Origin: JAPOUP01 sp965201085
GTDB taxonomy: Bacteria > Pseudomonadota > Alphaproteobacteria > Rhodobacterales > Rhodobacteraceae
Length of the DNA: 64,000 nt
Assembly: GCA_965201085.1 (NCBI GenBank)
Contig: CBDAVS010000047.1
Coordinates: 124,001 to 188,000, forward strand
Direction of reading: 5' to 3'
This document shows positions 36,175-46,191 of this stretch, one piece after another; positions within the stretch are counted from its first letter, which is position 1; each line of letters opens with the position of its first letter. Both the position numbers and the translations under genes were made by a program. The notes below the pieces were generated by a model, which saw only the letters and a program-made list of their open reading frames with translations, made no database searches and had not been told where the DNA came from.

Positions 36175-36481
36175 ATGAATCAACATTGTGATTCAATATG
36201 CCGGAAAATAGGTTGGAGAGAATTGAACGGTGTTGCATCCTGTTCACCGCGAGGCATGTCCCAGAATTAATATCGCCCCTTCCACCAAATAACGATCCGA
36301 ACTGCTTAACACCTTCTCAGACACCACACAGCTGAATGATTCAAGGTTACTGTTTTAGGCTGAAGTCACTTTCATTGCCTGGCGGACATAGCGGGTCTCA
36401 ATGCATAGGAAAACGATTTCTTCCAGCTCGGTCATCCCTTCACTTCAGAGCCACAGCGTGGTCGGATCTATGTGGGTGACG
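36175..36481. other. Gap after the PD-(D/E)XK gene
   Basis: 307 bp, AT-richer at its start. No gene, terminator or repeat recognised. Confidence 0.4.
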
Positions 36482-37354
36482 TCAAAGAACACGACCTGCA
36501 ACAGTGGCCAGCTTTGCGGCCAGTTCCGGATTCCGGCGCAAAGGATCAGTCAGAATGGCGTATTCCAGAGCCCGGTCACAGCCATACTCGCAAAGCTCAC
36601 GATGACCTCCGAGCAATCCTGGCAACCGCCTCACCAACGCTCGGGCCTTGTCCGCATTGCTCGTCAACGTTTTGACGATATCCGAAATATCGACCACTCC
36701 GTGATCCGGATGCCAGCTGTCATAATCCGTAATCATCGCCACCGAAGCATAGCAGAGCTCCGCCTCGCGGGCGAGTTTGGCTTCCGGCATATTGGTCATT
36801 CCAATCACGTCGCAGCCCCAGCTCTCCCGATACATTCTCGATTCAGCCAACGATGAGAATTGTGGACCCTCCATTGCCAGATAGGTGCCGCCGTCATGCA
36901 CGGTGATGCCTTCCGAGCGCGCGGCTTCGAGGCAAAATGCACCGAGTCTTCCGCATGTTGGATGGGCGGGGCTTACATGTGCAACCAGACCTTCGTCAAA
37001 AAACGATTTTTCTCTTGCGAAGGTACGGTCAATGAACTGATTGACGACCACAAAATCCCCCGGCGCCATCTCTTCCCGAAACGAGCCACAGGCGGAGACG
37101 CTCACGAGATCAGTGACGCCAAGCTGTTTCAGCGCATCGATGTTGGCGCGGTAAGGTACGGATGTCGGTGAATGTACGTGCCCTCGCCCGTGACGGGGCA
37201 GAAAGGCCATCTTAACACCATCAACCGCACCGGTCAGGATTTGATCGGATGGTACACCCCAAGGCGTCTGGACCGTCCGCCAACACGTATCCGCTAAACC
37301 CTCGATTTCGTACACACCCGAACCGCCGATGATTCCGATCACAATATCCGTCAC
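36482..37354 (-). CDS. mtnP: S-methyl-5'-thioadenosine phosphorylase
   Basis: The 290-residue product splits methylthioadenosine with phosphate into adenine and methylthioribose-1-phosphate, feeding Apt and methionine salvage. It starts with GTG at 37354 (V-T-D-I-V-I-G-I-I-G-G-S-G-V-Y). Family features: P-R-H-G-R-G-H near residue 53, A-C-G-S-F-R-E-E, G-G-T-Y-L-A-M-E-G-P-Q-F-S and I-G-M-T-N-M-P-E. Length is normal. A degraded second copy of its 3' end lies at 32508-32678. Confidence 0.95.
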   Translation of the reverse strand: MTDIVIGIIGGSGVYEIEGLADTCWRTVQTPWGVPSDQILTGAVDGVKMAFLPRHGRGHVHSPTSVPYRANIDALKQLGVTDLVSVSACGSFREEMAPGDFVVVNQFIDRTFAREKSFFDEGLVAHVSPAHPTCGRLGAFCLEAARSEGITVHDGGTYLAMEGPQFSSLAESRMYRESWGCDVIGMTNMPEAKLAREAELCYASVAMITDYDSWHPDHGVVDISDIVKTLTSNADKARALVRRLPGLLGGHRELCEYGCDRALEYAILTDPLRRNPELAAKLATVAGRVL

Positions 37355-37469
37355 TACCCTATCCCCACCAGAACGTCCGGCCCAAATTACTCTCCACCGA
37401 CAATATCAGGTGTCCGCCGGACAAACGCAATCTCGATCATCGGTCACGAATGCGCGCTCGGCGATTGAT

Positions 37470-38075
37470 TCAATCATCGGGGCGGGCAAGGCTGAACAGG
37501 TCGCGCACCACCGAGTAGTCTCGGTAACCTAGGCGACCGACAGGATTGAATCTCAGGATATCGAAAACGCCATCGACCACACAGTCATCACGCAGGTGAA
37601 CGCCTTTGACTTCACCGAAAACCACTTTGTTGGACTCGCCGGGGAGATCCACGATCCGCGTAAGCGTGCATTCCAGCGCCGCCGGAGCATCGGCAACTCG
37701 ATGACAGTCGATGGTCTCACAGCGAACCTTCTCGATTCCAGCCATTACGAATTCGTCCGTACCGATCCGATAGGATCCCGAAGACACGTTCATTGCATCG
37801 CGCATCGCATATTCGACAATGTTCACGCAGAACGCCCCGGTGTCGCGGATATTCGCGACACTGTCCTTGGTGTCAGGTCGGTCAGGTTTGCCGGACGTAC
37901 AGGCGAACATGACCTGCGGCGGGGAATAGGCAACGCCGTTGAAGAAGCTGTACGGCGCGAGGTTGTCCCGGCCCAGCGCGTCACGTGAGGAAATCCAGCC
38001 GATCGGGCGGGGTACAATTACGGCATTGAATGGGTTGTGACGCAGGCCATGGCCCTGTTCGGTGCGATAGAACAT
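37470..38075 (-). CDS. Flavin reductase-like FMN-binding protein
   Basis: The 201-residue product has a flavin reductase domain: V-P-R-P-I-G-W-I-S-S near residue 21, A-P-Y-S-F-F-N, D-T-K-D-S-V-A-N-I and F-G-E-V-K-G-V-H. Members supply reduced FMN or bind FMN in oxidoreductases; the partner is unknown. The start ATG at 38075 is the only good one. Confidence 0.88.
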   Translation of the reverse strand: MFYRTEQGHGLRHNPFNAVIVPRPIGWISSRDALGRDNLAPYSFFNGVAYSPPQVMFACTSGKPDRPDTKDSVANIRDTGAFCVNIVEYAMRDAMNVSSGSYRIGTDEFVMAGIEKVRCETIDCHRVADAPAALECTLTRIVDLPGESNKVVFGEVKGVHLRDDCVVDGVFDILRFNPVGRLGYRDYSVVRDLFSLARPDD

Positions 38076-38202
38076 ATCCGGTGGGATCTCCAGTCAAGTT
38101 GCTCCCGAACTAGCCGTGTGGTAGGGCCAATTCCAGCGAAAATTCACGACCGCTCCCCGCCCACAGGGACGAGGCGCTGCGGCGCACCGGATAAGGCTCG
38201 CG

Positions 38203-38688
38203 ATGTACGCCCTGAACCAAGAGCAGCCTAGGGAGACTTGGGAAATCGAGGAATTGCTCGATCTTTGCTTCGGACCAGGACGTGTGGCCCTGTCGTCCTA
38301 CAGGTTACGTGATGGACGGGATCCGATCTCAGCGCTGTGCTTGATCGCCCGTGACAGCGAAGGAGCACTGGCGGCGACGGTTCGCTACTGGCCCGTGAAA
38401 GTGGGTGAGCACCCTTCGCTTCTGCTTGGTCCCATAGCCGTTCATCCAACCCGTCAGGGCGAGGGCCTCGGTGCCCTCGTCGTCGCTGAAAGTCTCGCAA
38501 GGGCAAGAGAACAGGGATGGAAGCGTGTGCTGCTGGTGGGTGATGCGCCTTATTTCGGGCGTCTCGGCTTCGTTCAGTTAAATGGTGTTGAAATGCCGCC
38601 GCCCACGAACCCCAATCGGATCCTTGGGCTGGCGCTGGCGTCCGGCGCCTGGGATGGTATCACCGGAAAGGTGGAGCCTACCCGTTGA
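38203..38688 (+). CDS. GNAT-family N-acetyltransferase (YhbS-like)
   Basis: The 161-residue product has acetyl-CoA-binding motif A: L-G-P-I-A-V-H-P-T-R-Q-G-E-G-L-G near residue 85, followed by V-L-L-V-G-D-A-P-Y-F-G-R-L-G-F, typical of the YhbS subgroup. The acceptor substrate is unknown. It is followed after 51 bp by the EcsC-like gene on the same strand. Confidence 0.9.
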   Translation: MYALNQEQPRETWEIEELLDLCFGPGRVALSSYRLRDGRDPISALCLIARDSEGALAATVRYWPVKVGEHPSLLLGPIAVHPTRQGEGLGALVVAESLARAREQGWKRVLLVGDAPYFGRLGFVQLNGVEMPPPTNPNRILGLALASGAWDGITGKVEPTR

Positions 38689-38739
38689 AAGAGTGGACGG
38701 AAGCACCAATGTTAATGACATTAACAATTGGAGCGAGCG

Positions 38740-39507
38740 ATGGAAATTCTGGACACACCGATAGGCCGTCAGGCGATCCATAAACGTCTGGATGACCTTG
38801 TGAAACAATATCAAAGCGCCAACGGTAATTTCGTTCAGCTCCTCAACATGGTATGCGGACCTGTGGATGGCCTGTTGGGCAATCTTCCGACCGGCATTCG
38901 CGACAACCTTGGAAGAGTTACGGAAAGAGCTCTTTATCTTGCGGTAGATGTGGCGAACAGATCGCGCGTCTTGGTTGGCAATGGCCCTGGTTGGACCACG
39001 ACAGCGGCAGGTGCCGTTCTTGGCGCGACTGGCGGATTTGGCGGTATGTCCGGCACGTTGGCGGAACTGCCGGTAACAACCACTGTGCTGCTACGCGGAA
39101 TTCAAGATGCGGCCATACAACACGGATTCGATCCTTCCGAGGCTGGAGTGCGTTTCAGCTGCATTCAGGTATTCGCGGCTTCAGGTCCTATTCAACGTGC
39201 TGACAACTTGGATGTGGCGTTTATCTCGGCACGCACTGCGTTGACCGGAACCGCGCTTCAGGCATTGATCACACGGGTTGCACCAAGACTGGGAACGGTA
39301 TTGGGCCAAAAGCTCGCGATGCAAATGGCCCCGGTTCTTGGCGCTGCGGCCGGCGCAGCGATCAATGTCGCCTATGCACGCCACTATCGCAGCGTCGCCC
39401 ATATGCATTTCGGAATTCGGCGCCTCGCGATCGACGCCAACGTGAGTCATGAGGAATTGGCGGATGCACTGCGGCTAAGGCTGCGCCGTTGTGACAATCA
39501 CCGGTGA
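38740..39507 (+). CDS. EcsC-family protein
   Basis: About 255 residues. Recognised as EcsC-like from the middle G-A-T-G-G-F-G-G-M-S-G-T-L-A-E-L-P-V-T-T region and the preceding helix with A-L-Y-L-A-V-D-V-A. Two hydrophobic glycine-rich stretches suggest membrane association. The function of EcsC proteins outside Firmicutes is unclear. GGAG 6 nt upstream supports 38740; an upstream TTG at 38728 is less likely. Confidence 0.8.
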   Translation: MEILDTPIGRQAIHKRLDDLVKQYQSANGNFVQLLNMVCGPVDGLLGNLPTGIRDNLGRVTERALYLAVDVANRSRVLVGNGPGWTTTAAGAVLGATGGFGGMSGTLAELPVTTTVLLRGIQDAAIQHGFDPSEAGVRFSCIQVFAASGPIQRADNLDVAFISARTALTGTALQALITRVAPRLGTVLGQKLAMQMAPVLGAAAGAAINVAYARHYRSVAHMHFGIRRLAIDANVSHEELADALRLRLRRCDNHR

Positions 39508-39902
39508 TGAATCCATACGAGCCAGGAACGGTCGCCGCCGCACCGTCTGCTTCCAACCCACCTGCATGCTGTCGGTTCGAAGTCACCGCGATCCGGCCCC
39601 TCGGTCACATTCTAGCGCCCTATCGCTCTATTCACTTCCCTACGGAACCTACCGGTTCAGCCGACATGAATTTGGAAATGACATCTTCCTAGCATCTCGC
39701 GGGCAAGAGACCACATCTGGCCTCCCTGGATAGCTCGGGTCCAATCGGGTGCGTCTTTGAGCACACGCATTCCAACCGGGAGCGATGGACAAGAGCGACC
39801 GATGTTCGTTTACGGCATTGAATGACGAATTCTCCCGGTCCGCAGGTAAACGGTAAAGACCCAATTACATCGGAGGCATCGTATTAGAAGATCAGGCTGT
39901 TC
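39508..39902. other. Gap between EcsC-like and cytochrome b561 genes
   Basis: About 395 bp. A 62-codon plus-strand frame (39504-39692, M-M-N-P-Y-E-P-G-T-V) overlaps the EcsC stop, but I do not recognise it and its later part reads poorly. Possibly a decayed small gene. Confidence 0.35.
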
Positions 39903-40436
39903 TCACGCACTACGATCCCCGAACCACATGCGTTTGAACAACCCATCACGGCGCACGAACCGGTGGAACAGGAATCCAGCGATATGAGCAAGGATCAGAA
40001 CAGCCAGAACATTTGCCAGAATCCCGTGAACGACGCGCGGCGGAAACGCGAAGAAGTCGATCGGCAACGATTCTCCCGATCCACCAAAGACAATAGCGGG
40101 CAGACCGGCCACAATCGAAAGAGCGATGCCCGACCCCGCCAATGCGATCACAGTCGCGTAAAGTGCCCAGTGAACAACTACGGCGACGCCATTCAGCAGT
40201 GGAATGCCAGCATCGGCGCGAGGAGGCTTGGTCGAGCGTAGCCTTACCACCAGCCGAAACAGCATCAACACCAGAATCAAAAATCCGATCGCCATGTGGC
40301 CTTGGAGCGCGGTCAACTTGAAAAGATCATCGTTCGGAATCTGAACTAGCAATGTGCCACCAATCACCAGTCCGAATATGATCATCACCGCCAATATCCA
40401 GTGAAGCGAAACAAGAATGGGGTGATAACGGGTCAT
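39903..40436 (-). CDS. Cytochrome b561-type membrane diheme protein
   Basis: A 177-residue protein with four hydrophobic spans. Haem-ligand histidines are visible at His5 and His12 (Y-H-P-I-L-V-S-L-H-W), in L-Q-G-H-M-A-I-G-F near residue 47, in V-V-H-W-A-L-Y, and in the last span (L-A-H-I-A-G-F-L-F-H). The family transfers electrons from the quinone pool across the inner membrane. No partner gene is adjacent. Confidence 0.9.
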   Translation of the reverse strand: MTRYHPILVSLHWILAVMIIFGLVIGGTLLVQIPNDDLFKLTALQGHMAIGFLILVLMLFRLVVRLRSTKPPRADAGIPLLNGVAVVVHWALYATVIALAGSGIALSIVAGLPAIVFGGSGESLPIDFFAFPPRVVHGILANVLAVLILAHIAGFLFHRFVRRDGLFKRMWFGDRSA

Positions 40437-40640
40437 ATGGGATCCTCCCGAGGCAAGATGAACCAGCTCAGTTACAGGCGACTATGCCGCTGTTTTTGTC
40501 GCTGCGCAATAGGCCAGCGGAGCCAGCATCGCAGTGGTCGAGGCAGCACCGTATTCTGGCGGCACTCTTCCTTCAGCGCCCACAGATCGATGTCATTTCC
40601 GCCGGACCGTGGTGTGTTGGCTCAACGAATCGCCCACACC

Positions 40641-42896
40641 TTACGACGACTGACCCGCGAGCCAGGACATAACGGCAGGCCGAACCGACATATCGCCACT
40701 GGCACGGGCATCGTCGATCACCGATTTCGCCTCTTTCAGGTCAACCCTGCGCAGGAGATGCTTTACCGGACCGATCGATGCCGGACGCATGGAGAGTGAC
40801 CGAACACCCATCGCCGCGAAACAGACCGCCTCGATCGGGCGACCCGCATCCTCCCCGCAGAAACCCAACCGGGTTCCGGATCCAGCGCAGCGCTCGACAA
40901 TGCTTTCGAGAAACGCAAGGTAACTGACATTCAGCGTATCGTAACGGCGTCGTACCCGCTCGTTTTCCCGATCGGCCGCGAAAAAGAACTGCTTGAGATC
41001 ATTGCCGCCAATCGAAACGAAATCCGCCATGTCAAAGAACTGGCGCGGTGCGAACGCCAGACTCGGAGTTTCGAGCATCGCTCCGATCTCTACCTTTTCC
41101 GGAAGGACATGACCGAGCACCGCTTCCCTTTCGAGCTCGCGATGGACATGATCACGACCCGCCTTGAACTCATCGAACTGAGCCACGAACGGAAACATAA
41201 CCGTCAGAGGGCGCCCGTTCGCCGCTCTGATCAGAGCCTGAAGCTGCATTCGCATCACGCCGGGCTTGTCGAGCCCCACCCTTATCGCACGCCAGCCAAG
41301 CGCGGGATTGGGCTCGTCGGTCGGTTTCATGTAGGGCAGCACCTTATCGGAACCGATATCGAGCGTACGAAACTGAACCGGCTTACCTCTGGCCGCGTCA
41401 ATAACGCGGGAATAGATCGCCACCAATTCGGATCGCTTGGGCATTTTGTTGCGTACAAGGAACTGCAGTTCGGTTCTGAATAAGCCAACGCCCTCGGCAC
41501 CCGATCCGACCATCGATGGCAGATCGGCCATAAGACCAGCGTTCATATGCAATTCGACCGTGATACCATCCATGGTCCGCGCCGGCCTATCCCGCAGCGA
41601 TACGTATCTTTCCTGCGCCACCGCCTGCATCGCCGCCTTGTCTCGGAAGGCCGTGACGACATTGTCGTCCGGTCGTAGATGGACCAAGCCGCTTTCTCCG
41701 TCGATCAATATGTGATCCCGGTTCAGAGCCTCCGCAGTGATACGCTCGGCATTCACCACCAGCGGAATGGCGAGTGCACGAGCCACAATCGCGGCATGGC
41801 TACCGACTGACCCTTCCTCCAGAACGACCCCACGCAGGCTACGACCATAGTCAAGCAACTCTCCAGGCCCGATATTGCGGGCGACCAGAATCGGATTTTC
41901 AGGCAGTTCGGCACCGGTATCGACACCCTGCCCGGTCAGGATGCGAAGCAAGCGGTTCGAAAGATCGTCCAGGTCGTGCAGCCGCTCACGCAGATAGGCA
42001 TCGGGCACCACCTGCATTCTGGCCCGCGCCGTAGATTGCTCTTTTTCGACGGCCGCTTCGGCGGAAAGTCCGCGAACGATGTCCTCCCGCATCCGCTTCA
42101 TCCAACCACGCGAATTCGCGAACATCCTATAGGCTTCCAACACTTCGCGCTGTTCCTTCTCAGCCGGATTGACCCTGCCAAGCATCTGGTCGACGTCCAC
42201 GCGTAACCGCTCGACCGCCTGCTCCAGCCGATCGAGCTCTGCGTCAGGATCGTTCGCTACGGGGTTGGTAACCACCACGCGGGGTTCGTGTAGCCAGACA
42301 TGACCTTCGGCTGTTCCCTCCTGCGCCGAGCTGCCGCGAAACAGGATTGCGCGCTGATGGGGCGCCGATAACGCCGCCCCCTCACCTACAAACGCACCAA
42401 GTTCGGCCATCTCGGCCAGAACCATCGCAACGACCTCAAGTGCGTAGACCGCGTCTTCTGAATAATCACGCCGCTCTTTCGACTGTACAACGAGAACTCC
42501 CAACGTCTCACCCAGACGCTGAATTGGTATGCCGAGGAAACTCGTATAGATCTCTTCGCCGGTCTCCGGCATGTAGCGGAAGCCGCGGGTTGACGGCGCT
42601 TCGGCGGTGTTCACCGGTTCGGCGGTCTTCGCCACACGACCGACAAGCCCCTCACCTACACGTAGACGGGTCTGGTGGACGGATTCGGGCTTCAGACCCT
42701 CGGAGGCGCACAGTTCAAGCGTATCGGAATCCATGAACAGATAGATGGAGCAAACCTCCGTATCCATCGAATCCGCGATCAGACGCGTGATCTGATCAAG
42801 CCGCGCCTGAGCCGGCCCTTCCCCGGCCAGCGTGTCACGCAGGCGGACAAGCAGCCTTCTACTTTCACCGCCGCTGCGGTCAGCCATGCTGACCAT
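40641..42896 (-). CDS. ptsP: Phosphoenolpyruvate-protein phosphotransferase PtsP (EI-Ntr)
   Basis: About 751 residues. First enzyme of the nitrogen PTS: takes phosphate from PEP and passes it to NPr, which controls regulatory outputs rather than sugar import. The N-terminal GAF domain (residues ~1-170, with V-C-S-I-Y-L and G-E-G-L-V-G) distinguishes it from sugar EI. The active-site His lies in G-S-V-G-S-H-A-A-I. The C-terminal PEP-binding barrel has the R-T-L-D-I-G-S-D-K and G-F-C-G-E-D-A-G regions. The start is chosen at 42896 (ATG shortly after GGGGGTG); 42887 (M-A-D-R-S-G-G) is a close alternative. lysC lies upstream on the same strand, a pairing seen in Rhodobacterales. Confidence 0.95.
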   Translation of the reverse strand: MVSMADRSGGESRRLLVRLRDTLAGEGPAQARLDQITRLIADSMDTEVCSIYLFMDSDTLELCASEGLKPESVHQTRLRVGEGLVGRVAKTAEPVNTAEAPSTRGFRYMPETGEEIYTSFLGIPIQRLGETLGVLVVQSKERRDYSEDAVYALEVVAMVLAEMAELGAFVGEGAALSAPHQRAILFRGSSAQEGTAEGHVWLHEPRVVVTNPVANDPDAELDRLEQAVERLRVDVDQMLGRVNPAEKEQREVLEAYRMFANSRGWMKRMREDIVRGLSAEAAVEKEQSTARARMQVVPDAYLRERLHDLDDLSNRLLRILTGQGVDTGAELPENPILVARNIGPGELLDYGRSLRGVVLEEGSVGSHAAIVARALAIPLVVNAERITAEALNRDHILIDGESGLVHLRPDDNVVTAFRDKAAMQAVAQERYVSLRDRPARTMDGITVELHMNAGLMADLPSMVGSGAEGVGLFRTELQFLVRNKMPKRSELVAIYSRVIDAARGKPVQFRTLDIGSDKVLPYMKPTDEPNPALGWRAIRVGLDKPGVMRMQLQALIRAANGRPLTVMFPFVAQFDEFKAGRDHVHRELEREAVLGHVLPEKVEIGAMLETPSLAFAPRQFFDMADFVSIGGNDLKQFFFAADRENERVRRRYDTLNVSYLAFLESIVERCAGSGTRLGFCGEDAGRPIEAVCFAAMGVRSLSMRPASIGPVKHLLRRVDLKEAKSVIDDARASGDMSVRPAVMSWLAGQSS

Positions 42897-43083
42897 GTTC
42901 ACCCCCAATGTTCATTATAGGAGTCATTAGACCAAATGACCGGATTCAGGAAACGAAATTTACCGGCCTCAGATGCATACTCACCCGGACAGAGAGGCAT
43001 CACCCGTGACCGGTCACAACCGTAGGAAAATAGATCGCCATCCGTTCGGGTGTTTCCTCATCGGTCGGGCCGACGGGCCCGCT

Positions 43084-44322
43084 TCAGGCCGCTTTTTCCA
43101 GCTCGAACCAATCGTGCAGCGCCTGAACCGCGAGTTCGAGATATTTGCGATCGATCAGCACCGATATCTTGATCTCCGAAGTCGTTATCACCTGGATGTT
43201 TATGTTTTCGCGCGCAAGCGCCTCGAACATTTTCGCCGCCACTCCGGCATGGCTGCGCATCCCGATGCCGACCACGGAAACCTTGCAGACATCCGTATCG
43301 GCCAATAGGTCATGGAAGTTGATCCTTCCCTGCGACTTGGCCTCCTCAATCGCCTTCCTGGCACGCGCCACCTGATCGGTCGGGCAGGAAAAAGTCACGT
43401 CCGTACGGCCCTCTTCCGAGATGTTCTGCACGATCATGTCGACATTAACGCCCGATCCCGATAGAGGCCCGAAAATCGCCGCCGCGATACCCGGACGGTC
43501 AGCCACCGAAACAAGGGTCAGTTTCGCTTCGTCTCGACTATAGGCCACACCGGCCACGACTTTGCTTTCCACGATCTCCTCCTCGTCGCAGACATAGGTT
43601 CCAACGTCACCGCCCACTTCACCAAAACTCGAAAGTACCTTAAGACTGACCCCATGGCGCATCGCCAACTCGACTGAACGCGTCTGCAGCACTTTCGCTC
43701 CAAGTGACGCCAATTCAAGCATCTCTTCGAAGGCAATGCGATCAAGTCTGCGGGCCTTGATCGATATATGGGGATCCGTGGTGTAAACACCATCCACATC
43801 CGTATAGATGTCGCAGCGCTCGGCACCGAACGCGGCGGCGAACGCGACAGCGGTTGTATCGGACCCACCCCGCCCGAGGGTGGTCACCCGGCCATCCGGC
43901 GCGATGCCCTGAAATCCCGCGACGACGGCGACCCTCATCCCCTCACCGAACTTCGAGAGAATGTTCCCGGTGGGGATATTATCGATTCTGGCGGCGGCGT
44001 GGACATCCGTAGTCATCAAGGGAACCTGCCAGCCCTGCCAGGACCGGGCGGGAACTTCGATTTCCTGCAATGCCAGCGCCATAAGCGCCGCCGAGACGTT
44101 TTCGCCCGAACTTACCATCGCATCATATTCGCGGGCATCGAAGAACTGGCCGGTTTCCTGTACGAGACTGACAAGCCTGTCGGTCTCGCCGGCCATGGCC
44201 GATACGATAACGATTACGTCATATCCGTTGGCAACCTCTCGTTCAACACGCGCCGCGGCGTTGCGGATCCGATCAAGCGTGGCCACCGACGTGCCCCCGA
44301 ATTTCATTACCAGAATCGGCAT
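43084..44322 (-). CDS. lysC: Aspartokinase
   Basis: The 412-residue product phosphorylates aspartate, the first step towards lysine, threonine and methionine. N-terminal kinase motif K-F-G-G-T-S-V at residues 7-13; G-R-G-G-S-D-T-T-A-V-A in the substrate site; two C-terminal ACT domains (from about residue 265, including I-S-E-E-G-R-T-D-V and V-I-T-T-S-E-I-K-I) for feedback control. The start at 44322 follows AAGG and gives the family N-terminus M-P-I-L-V-M-K; a longer frame to 44370 is less likely. Divergent from the threonine-dehydratase-like gene with a 98-bp shared upstream region. Confidence 0.96.
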   Translation of the reverse strand: MPILVMKFGGTSVATLDRIRNAAARVEREVANGYDVIVIVSAMAGETDRLVSLVQETGQFFDAREYDAMVSSGENVSAALMALALQEIEVPARSWQGWQVPLMTTDVHAAARIDNIPTGNILSKFGEGMRVAVVAGFQGIAPDGRVTTLGRGGSDTTAVAFAAAFGAERCDIYTDVDGVYTTDPHISIKARRLDRIAFEEMLELASLGAKVLQTRSVELAMRHGVSLKVLSSFGEVGGDVGTYVCDEEEIVESKVVAGVAYSRDEAKLTLVSVADRPGIAAAIFGPLSGSGVNVDMIVQNISEEGRTDVTFSCPTDQVARARKAIEEAKSQGRINFHDLLADTDVCKVSVVGIGMRSHAGVAAKMFEALARENINIQVITTSEIKISVLIDRKYLELAVQALHDWFELEKAA

Positions 44323-44420
44323 CACCGACCTTGCCCCATCATCCGATGCTTGGTTAAATGCTCGCTTCATACCAACCTGCCGGAAGCATACAAGGGTTAG
44401 CGACCTGGAGTGGTAAGACC

Positions 44421-45395
44421 ATGGAACTCAACTGCGACGATCTGACCGAAGCCTGCGGATTGGTGTATAGTCAGATGCAACCCACCTCCCAGTTCGCTTG
44501 GCCGCAGCTCAGCCAAAGGATCGGCTGCGAGGTCTGGGTCAAGCACGAAAACCACGCTCCGACAGGATCTTTCAAGGTTCGAGGCGGCATTACATTCATG
44601 GACTGGGTAAAACGGGTCGATCCAGACGCGCGCGGTATCTGCACCGCTACCCGCGGCAATCACGGCCAAAGCCAAGCGCGCGCGGCGCGGTTCGCCGGAC
44701 TTATCGCCAAGATTTTCGCGCCGAAAGGCAATTCGGTGGAAAAGAACGCCGCCATGCGCGCCTATGGCGCGGATCTCATCGAGTTCGGCGAGGATTTCGA
44801 CACGGCGAAGGAGGAGGCGTTTCGGGTCGCGGTCGAAGAGAACCTCGTAACGGTCCCACCCTTCCACAGAGAACTGGTACGCGGAGTGGCCACATATGGG
44901 TTCGAACTGCTATCGGCAGTTCCTGATCTGGATACGGTTTATGTTCCGATCGGCTGCGGTTCGGGTATCTGCGGCACAATCCTTGCCCGGGACGCGCTCG
45001 GAATGACGACAAAAATCGTTGGCGTAGTGTCCTCCGCGGCTCAGACCGCTAAACTGTCGGTCGAGGCCGGTCGGATGGTCGAGACGAATTCGTGCGAGAC
45101 TTTCGCCGATGGCATCGCGGTAAGGGTGCCGGTACCGGAAGCGATCGAGATCTATGGCCGGGGCACCGAACGGATCGTGACGGTCGGCGACGATGAAATC
45201 GCGGAGGCGCTTCGGATTTATTTCCGTGACACACATAATCTCGCCGAAGGCGCTGGCGCCGCCTCCCTTGCGGCCTTGATGCGGGAGCGCGACGTCAACT
45301 CCGGCAAGAAAGTTGCCGTGGTCCTGAGCGGTGGCAACATCGACACCGACTGGTTTCTCCATGCATTGGGTGGAGGCGTACCACAGGTCCGGTAG
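44421..45395 (+). CDS. PLP-dependent threonine/serine dehydratase-like enzyme
   Basis: A 324-residue fold-type II PLP protein. The cofactor Lys is in T-G-S-F-K-V-R-G-G near residue 52; A-T-R-G-N-H-G-Q-S binds substrate carboxylate; G-C-G-S-G-I-C is the phosphate loop. Members deaminate threonine or serine, or act as eutB-like hydroxyectoine-catabolism enzymes; sequence alone does not decide. It lacks the regulatory ACT domain of IlvA, so a catabolic type is likely. GGAG precedes the start at 44421; an upstream ATG at 44358 overlaps the divergent promoter region. Confidence 0.88.
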   Translation: MELNCDDLTEACGLVYSQMQPTSQFAWPQLSQRIGCEVWVKHENHAPTGSFKVRGGITFMDWVKRVDPDARGICTATRGNHGQSQARAARFAGLIAKIFAPKGNSVEKNAAMRAYGADLIEFGEDFDTAKEEAFRVAVEENLVTVPPFHRELVRGVATYGFELLSAVPDLDTVYVPIGCGSGICGTILARDALGMTTKIVGVVSSAAQTAKLSVEAGRMVETNSCETFADGIAVRVPVPEAIEIYGRGTERIVTVGDDEIAEALRIYFRDTHNLAEGAGAASLAALMRERDVNSGKKVAVVLSGGNIDTDWFLHALGGGVPQVR

Positions 45396-45661
45396 CGGAG
45401 GTTCGGAAACCTCAAACCTGTTGAATTTGGGTACGGTTACGCAAGGTGGCGCGGCAACATATTCCATATGCGATCAGGTAGTTTCCCGAGGGTCGGCGCT
45501 TCGCGATACCTCTGAGACCGTCTTGTCATTCGAGTGTCTGGTTCCGAAAATCCCCAGTCGAGAAGCGTTCAGCGATCCGAGGCAACGCAGAGCTATCCTG
45601 ACGGCGGGCCGCATTAAGCCGGCACGCCGGCCTTCGACCCACGGTCCATCCCGTTCAGGTG

Positions 45662-46120
45662 CTAATTCGCCTTCCGGCTGGGTATGAAAGGCAAAGGGGC
45701 AACCGGAATACCTTCCTCAAGCAACTTTTTCGCTTCGTTGCTGCGCGCTTCGCCGTAGATCGATCTGTGTGGGATTTCCCCGTCATGCATCCTGCGCGCC
45801 TCGGCGGCGAAACTGAGGCCCACATAGTCGGAATTCTTCTCTACATATTTACGAAGCTGGGCTAGCTTCGCTTCAATTTCCGAGACCGGCTCCTTCAGGG
45901 AAACCGATCCCTCTTCGGACCCCGCATCGGGTGGAGGAGACTTTCCTTTTGCCCTGGATGGGCGCACACCCGGCGCCATCATCGCCTTTTCAACGTTATC
46001 GGAACCACAGACCGGGCAAGAGACCAAACCCCTACCCCGTAGCTTTTCAAAGGCTTCGGCGGATGCGAACCAACTCTCGAATGTGTGGTCCTGGCAACAG
46101 CTTAGGGCGTATCGAATCAT
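45662..46120 (-). CDS. DUF1178 family protein
   Basis: The 152-residue product starts M-I-R-Y-A-L-S-C. It has the family's zinc-ribbon-like cysteines (C-x-x-x-H near the start; V-S-C-P-V-C-G-S-D near residue 34) and the C-terminal S-I-Y-G-E-A-R-S-N-E-A-K-K-L-L-E-E-G-I-P. Function unknown. Same strand as the NUDIX gene 72 bp upstream, so they may be co-transcribed. Confidence 0.9.
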   Translation of the reverse strand: MIRYALSCCQDHTFESWFASAEAFEKLRGRGLVSCPVCGSDNVEKAMMAPGVRPSRAKGKSPPPDAGSEEGSVSLKEPVSEIEAKLAQLRKYVEKNSDYVGLSFAAEARRMHDGEIPHRSIYGEARSNEAKKLLEEGIPVAPLPFIPSRKAN

Positions 46121-46191
46121 CTTTGTGCTTTCTTCGACTCCATCGCCGAACCTAGTGCGAGATCATGCCGACGCTCAAGTGCATATCAGCG

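Noticed and set aside
36215..36245. ACGGTGTTGCATCC as another IS30 end
   Set aside because: Only about ten bases match the terminal repeat core, and nothing flanking aligns.
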